A DNA stretch of 6,119 bases, taken from NCBI GenBank assembly GCA_030630695.1, contig DAOVMP010000037.1, positions 1-6,119 on the forward strand, given 5' to 3'. The notes under the pieces were generated by a model. It was not told the origin of the DNA. It worked only from the letters and a program-made list of their open reading frames with translations, and ran no database searches. Shown here piece after piece: positions 4,420-6,119 of the stretch (position 1 is the first letter of the stretch; each line of letters opens with the position of its first letter). A program made the position numbers and the translations under genes. The stretch comes from Candidatus Woesearchaeota archaeon (GTDB lineage Archaea > Nanobdellota > Nanobdellia > Woesearchaeales > ARS49).

Positions 4420-4605
4420 TTATGACACCTTAATAGCATATTCTCCTTTTACTTTAATACCTATCTTTTTTCCAATCTCTGACTTGTTAGCATCAACTAC
4501 ATTTAACCTGCCTTTCCAGTTTGTAACAAACTGAGCTTCATGACATGTTGGGCAGGTATCGCCTTCAACAAACATTTTACATTTTTTACAAGCTTTTCTT
4601 TTCAT
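4420..4605 (-). CDS. spt4: Transcription elongation factor Spt4 (RpoE'')
   Basis: Spt4 pairs with the NGN domain of Spt5 and keeps RNA polymerase processive during elongation. The 61-residue protein has the expected zinc ribbon, C6-x2-C9 and C18-x2-C21, followed by a short beta-sheet segment with N-W-K-G-R-L (29-34). The archaeal S-E-I-G-K-K-x-G-I-K-x-x-G-x-Y-A-I-K-V end spans residues 42-60. Length and architecture are typical. It starts 12 nt after the rpo7 stop with only a weak AGGT ribosome binding sequence, so translation is probably coupled to rpo7. In many archaea a DUF359 gene (GTP-dependent dephospho-CoA kinase) lies between spt4 and rps24e. Here only 2 nt separate the two, so that gene is missing from the cluster. 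Confidence 0.93.
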   Translation of the reverse strand: MKRKACKKCKMFVEGDTCPTCHEAQFVTNWKGRLNVVDANKSEIGKKIGIKVKGEYAIKVS

Positions 4606-4617
4606 TTTAGTTTACCT

Positions 4618-5214
4618 TTATTTTTTAGCCTTCTTCTTTTTAGCAACAGCTTTTTTATCTGCTTTTGGAACCGCTTTAGGCTTTCTCTCTTCTTCAATCC
4701 ATTCAGATTTTCCTAAGCCCTGCTGTCTCATTGTTAATCCAATCTTTGGATTTGTTATATCTTTAAATGAAACTGCAATAACTCTTGCTCTGCACTCATC
4801 ACCAATCCTTAGAGCTCTTTTAGATTCTCTACCGCTTAGTACTTTCTCTTTTGAGAAAGAAACAAAATCATCCATTGTCTGTGAAACGTGAATCATTCCA
4901 TCAATCGGCCCCATTGTGATAAAAGCACCAAAATCAGCAATATCTCTTATTCTACCCTTGATTACTTCTTGTAATTCAGGTCTGAAAACAATAACTTCGA
5001 AAACAGTCTCATAATAACCTGCACCATCGCCGGCAATTACAACACCTTCACCTATATCTTTAACACCAACAACATCAATCACAACACCTAAATCTGCATT
5101 GATTAATCCGTCGTATTTCAGCTTAATACTTTTAGTAACTGATTCTTTCAAGTCAGATCCAAAATACATTGGAGAGACTCGAATATGATCTTTTAATTCA
5201 ACCTTGTAAAACAT
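4618..5214 (-). CDS. rpo7: DNA-directed RNA polymerase subunit Rpo7 (RpoE')
   Basis: Rpo7 (RpoE', homologue of Rpb7) forms with Rpo4 the stalk of archaeal RNA polymerase; it binds emerging RNA and helps promoter opening. The 198-residue protein has the N-terminal tip domain (1-80, MFYKVELKDHIRVSP at the start) and an S1 RNA-binding domain (82-165). In the latter, G-x-I-x-D-I-A-D-F-G-A-F-I (87-99) and G-M-I-H-V-S-Q (106-112) are characteristic. The archaeal G-L-G-K-S-E-W-I motif lies at 166-173. The final 25 residues are a Lys/Ala-rich tail slightly longer than usual. The ATG is supported by GGAGG (complement of 5224-5228) at 9-nt spacing. It is the first gene of the minus-strand operon and diverges from the metallo-hydrolase gene. 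Confidence 0.95.
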   Translation of the reverse strand: MFYKVELKDHIRVSPMYFGSDLKESVTKSIKLKYDGLINADLGVVIDVVGVKDIGEGVVIAGDGAGYYETVFEVIVFRPELQEVIKGRIRDIADFGAFITMGPIDGMIHVSQTMDDFVSFSKEKVLSGRESKRALRIGDECRARVIAVSFKDITNPKIGLTMRQQGLGKSEWIEEERKPKAVPKADKKAVAKKKKAKK

Positions 5215-5223
5215 TTTTATTAG

Positions 5224-5228
5224 CCTCC
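5224..5228 (-). promoter_or_regulatory. Shine-Dalgarno sequence of rpo7
   Basis: GGAGG on the minus strand lies 9 nt before the rpo7 ATG and confirms that start. The following three genes instead use weaker or AAGGTG-type sites inside the preceding reading frame. Confidence 0.7.
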
Positions 5229-5291
5229 ATCAATACCTTGGGTGTATTATAGAAACCCCCAGTATCTCACTATATAGGAAGAGTAAAGGGG

Positions 5292-5299
5292 TATTTAAA
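5292..5299 (-). promoter_or_regulatory. Probable TATA box of the rpo7-spt4-eS24-eS31 operon
   Basis: TTTAAATA on the minus strand matches the archaeal TATA consensus. Transcription would begin near 5265-5270, leaving a leader of about 50 nt that contains the Shine-Dalgarno sequence. A second candidate, TATATA at 5276-5271, would give a shorter leader; the two cannot be separated by eye. Confidence 0.45.
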
Positions 5300-5316
5300 A
5301 AGGTTGTGGTTATACA

Positions 5317-5328
5317 AATCTTTATAAA
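5317..5328 (+). promoter_or_regulatory. TATA box of the metallo-hydrolase gene
   Basis: AATCTTTATAAA is identical over 12 nt to the uL1 operon promoter motif at 79-90. From TTTATAAA (5321-5328), start about 25 nt downstream falls around 5346-5353, at or next to the ATG at 5353. No Shine-Dalgarno sequence precedes the ATG, so a leaderless transcript is likely. Confidence 0.6.
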
Positions 5329-5352
5329 CTAATTACCTTTAAAAAACTATTA

Positions 5353-6108
5353 ATGAACAAACTGACATTTATCGGAACAGGAGCAGGAGATGCGGGAGTA
5401 TTAAAACAAGAAATCAACACCAGTGCACTTTATTTTGAAATAGACGGCTTGAAATTTATTCTTGATCCTGGACCAGGAACAATAGTTAATGCCAGAAAAT
5501 ATAATATTAATTTAACTGCTTTAAACGGTTTAATAGTAACACACCCACACCCAGATCATTATACCGATGCAAATTCATTAATAGATGCATTATACAAACC
5601 AAACAGTTTCTTAATTGCTGGCAAAAAATGTTTAGACGGTTCTATTGATTATTTACCATGCATTGGAAAATTTCAACAAGGAATCCCTGCAAAAGTAATC
5701 GGAGTTGCGTCAGGAGATAAAGTAAAAATAGGAAATATAACTTTTGAAGCCACTCCAAATGACCATGTAAACTGTGGATTAGGAATAAAAATTATGAGTC
5801 AAACCAAAATCGGATATCTTGGTGATGGCAGTATATCTAAACTAGAAGAGTTTTATCAAAACATGGATTTATTAATCTTTAATGTTCTTATTCCTTACAC
5901 AGATTCATTAATTCGGCCTGCACACCATACAAGTACAGATCAAGTAATTGACTTTCTTAAAAAAACAAAACCAAAAAAAGCAATAATACAACATTTTTCA
6001 GAACCAATGATAAAAGCAGGCATAGAAAAACAAGCAAAACTAATTCAAGAAAAAACAGGAATTGAAACAATTGCTGCTAAAGACGGTTATTCTATAAGTT
6101 TTAGATAA
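5353..6108 (+). CDS. RNase Z-like metallo-beta-lactamase-fold hydrolase
   Basis: This 251-residue cytoplasmic protein has the metallo-beta-lactamase fold with a probable dinuclear metal site. Ligands visible: H64, H66, D68 and H69 in T-H-P-H-P-D-H; H138 in N-D-H; D158 in G-D-G; and H214 in I-Q-H-F-S. The start MNKLTFIGTGAGDA and the end of the core (I-I-Q-H-F-S-E-P) resemble RNase Z and its relatives (COG1234/COG1235). However, D-P-G-P-G-T replaces the usual D-C-G-E-G-T of RNase Z, and no exosite arm is seen. It may therefore be a related hydrolase rather than the tRNA 3'-processing enzyme. R188-P-A-H191-H192-T-S is a further conserved-looking segment. The gene is monocistronic within the window, divergent from rpo7, and probably leaderless. 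Family assignment is firm; the substrate is not known. Confidence 0.85.
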   Translation: MNKLTFIGTGAGDAGVLKQEINTSALYFEIDGLKFILDPGPGTIVNARKYNINLTALNGLIVTHPHPDHYTDANSLIDALYKPNSFLIAGKKCLDGSIDYLPCIGKFQQGIPAKVIGVASGDKVKIGNITFEATPNDHVNCGLGIKIMSQTKIGYLGDGSISKLEEFYQNMDLLIFNVLIPYTDSLIRPAHHTSTDQVIDFLKKTKPKKAIIQHFSEPMIKAGIEKQAKLIQEKTGIETIAAKDGYSISFR

Positions 6109-6119
6109 GACTTCTGTCT

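Noticed and set aside
4842..4859. Perfect 7-bp palindrome CTTTCTC/GAGAAAG with a TTTT loop inside rpo7
   Set aside because: It lacks the triloop design and the sequence of the other elements, and the encoded S1-domain segment has no insertion relative to the family. Probably chance.

Overview
The window looks archaeal, most likely from a small, AT-rich DPANN-type genome (Woesearchaeota/Pacearchaeota-like; the lineage is an inference). It encodes proteins found only in archaea and eukaryotes (eS24, eS31, RNA polymerase subunit Rpo7, Spt4, P-type stalk protein L12/P1, uL10/P0). It has archaeal TATA boxes and tightly packed genes with ATGA and TAATG overlaps. No tRNA, rRNA, CRISPR array or insertion sequence was seen.

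Layout. Bases 1-151 hold a divergent promoter region: a minus-strand gene starts at base 13 and leaves the window, and a plus-strand TATA box drives the stalk operon. Bases 152-2730 encode uL1, uL10 and L12, the ribosomal L1 arm and the stalk base and tip. A coiled-coil protein of the COG1340 type follows (2775-3668). It converges, with only 6 nt between stop codons, on a minus-strand operon (5214 down to 3675) encoding Rpo7, Spt4, eS24 and eS31. This is the conserved archaeal transcription/translation cluster, but without the DUF359 gene often found between spt4 and rps24e. A divergent promoter region (5215-5352) separates it from an RNase Z-like metallo-beta-lactamase-fold protein (5353-6108) that appears to be leaderless.

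The least ordinary content is a family of short palindromic elements built from tandem hairpins with 3-nt loops. One copy lies in frame in the tail of uL10 (1753-1803). A second lies in frame in eS31 (3840-3890, minus strand) and adds about 18 residues between the conserved N-terminal segment and the zinc ribbon. The two copies are about 80% identical over 51 nt, encode the same QEKQS-x-S-x-PQ peptide, and differ at two stem pairs by compensatory double changes. A third, related element fills the uL10-L12 gap (about 2349-2416); its last hairpin buries the L12 Shine-Dalgarno sequence. This resembles the Rickettsia palindromic elements, here possibly in an archaeon and inside ribosomal protein genes.

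Other notable points: uL10 is much longer than usual, with a tail of about 184 Lys/Glu/Pro/Val-rich residues, and lacks the GLGALFG-type C-terminus that L12 retains. eS24 carries a similar charged tail. A hairpin between L12 and the coiled-coil gene may bring a distant Shine-Dalgarno sequence next to its start codon.
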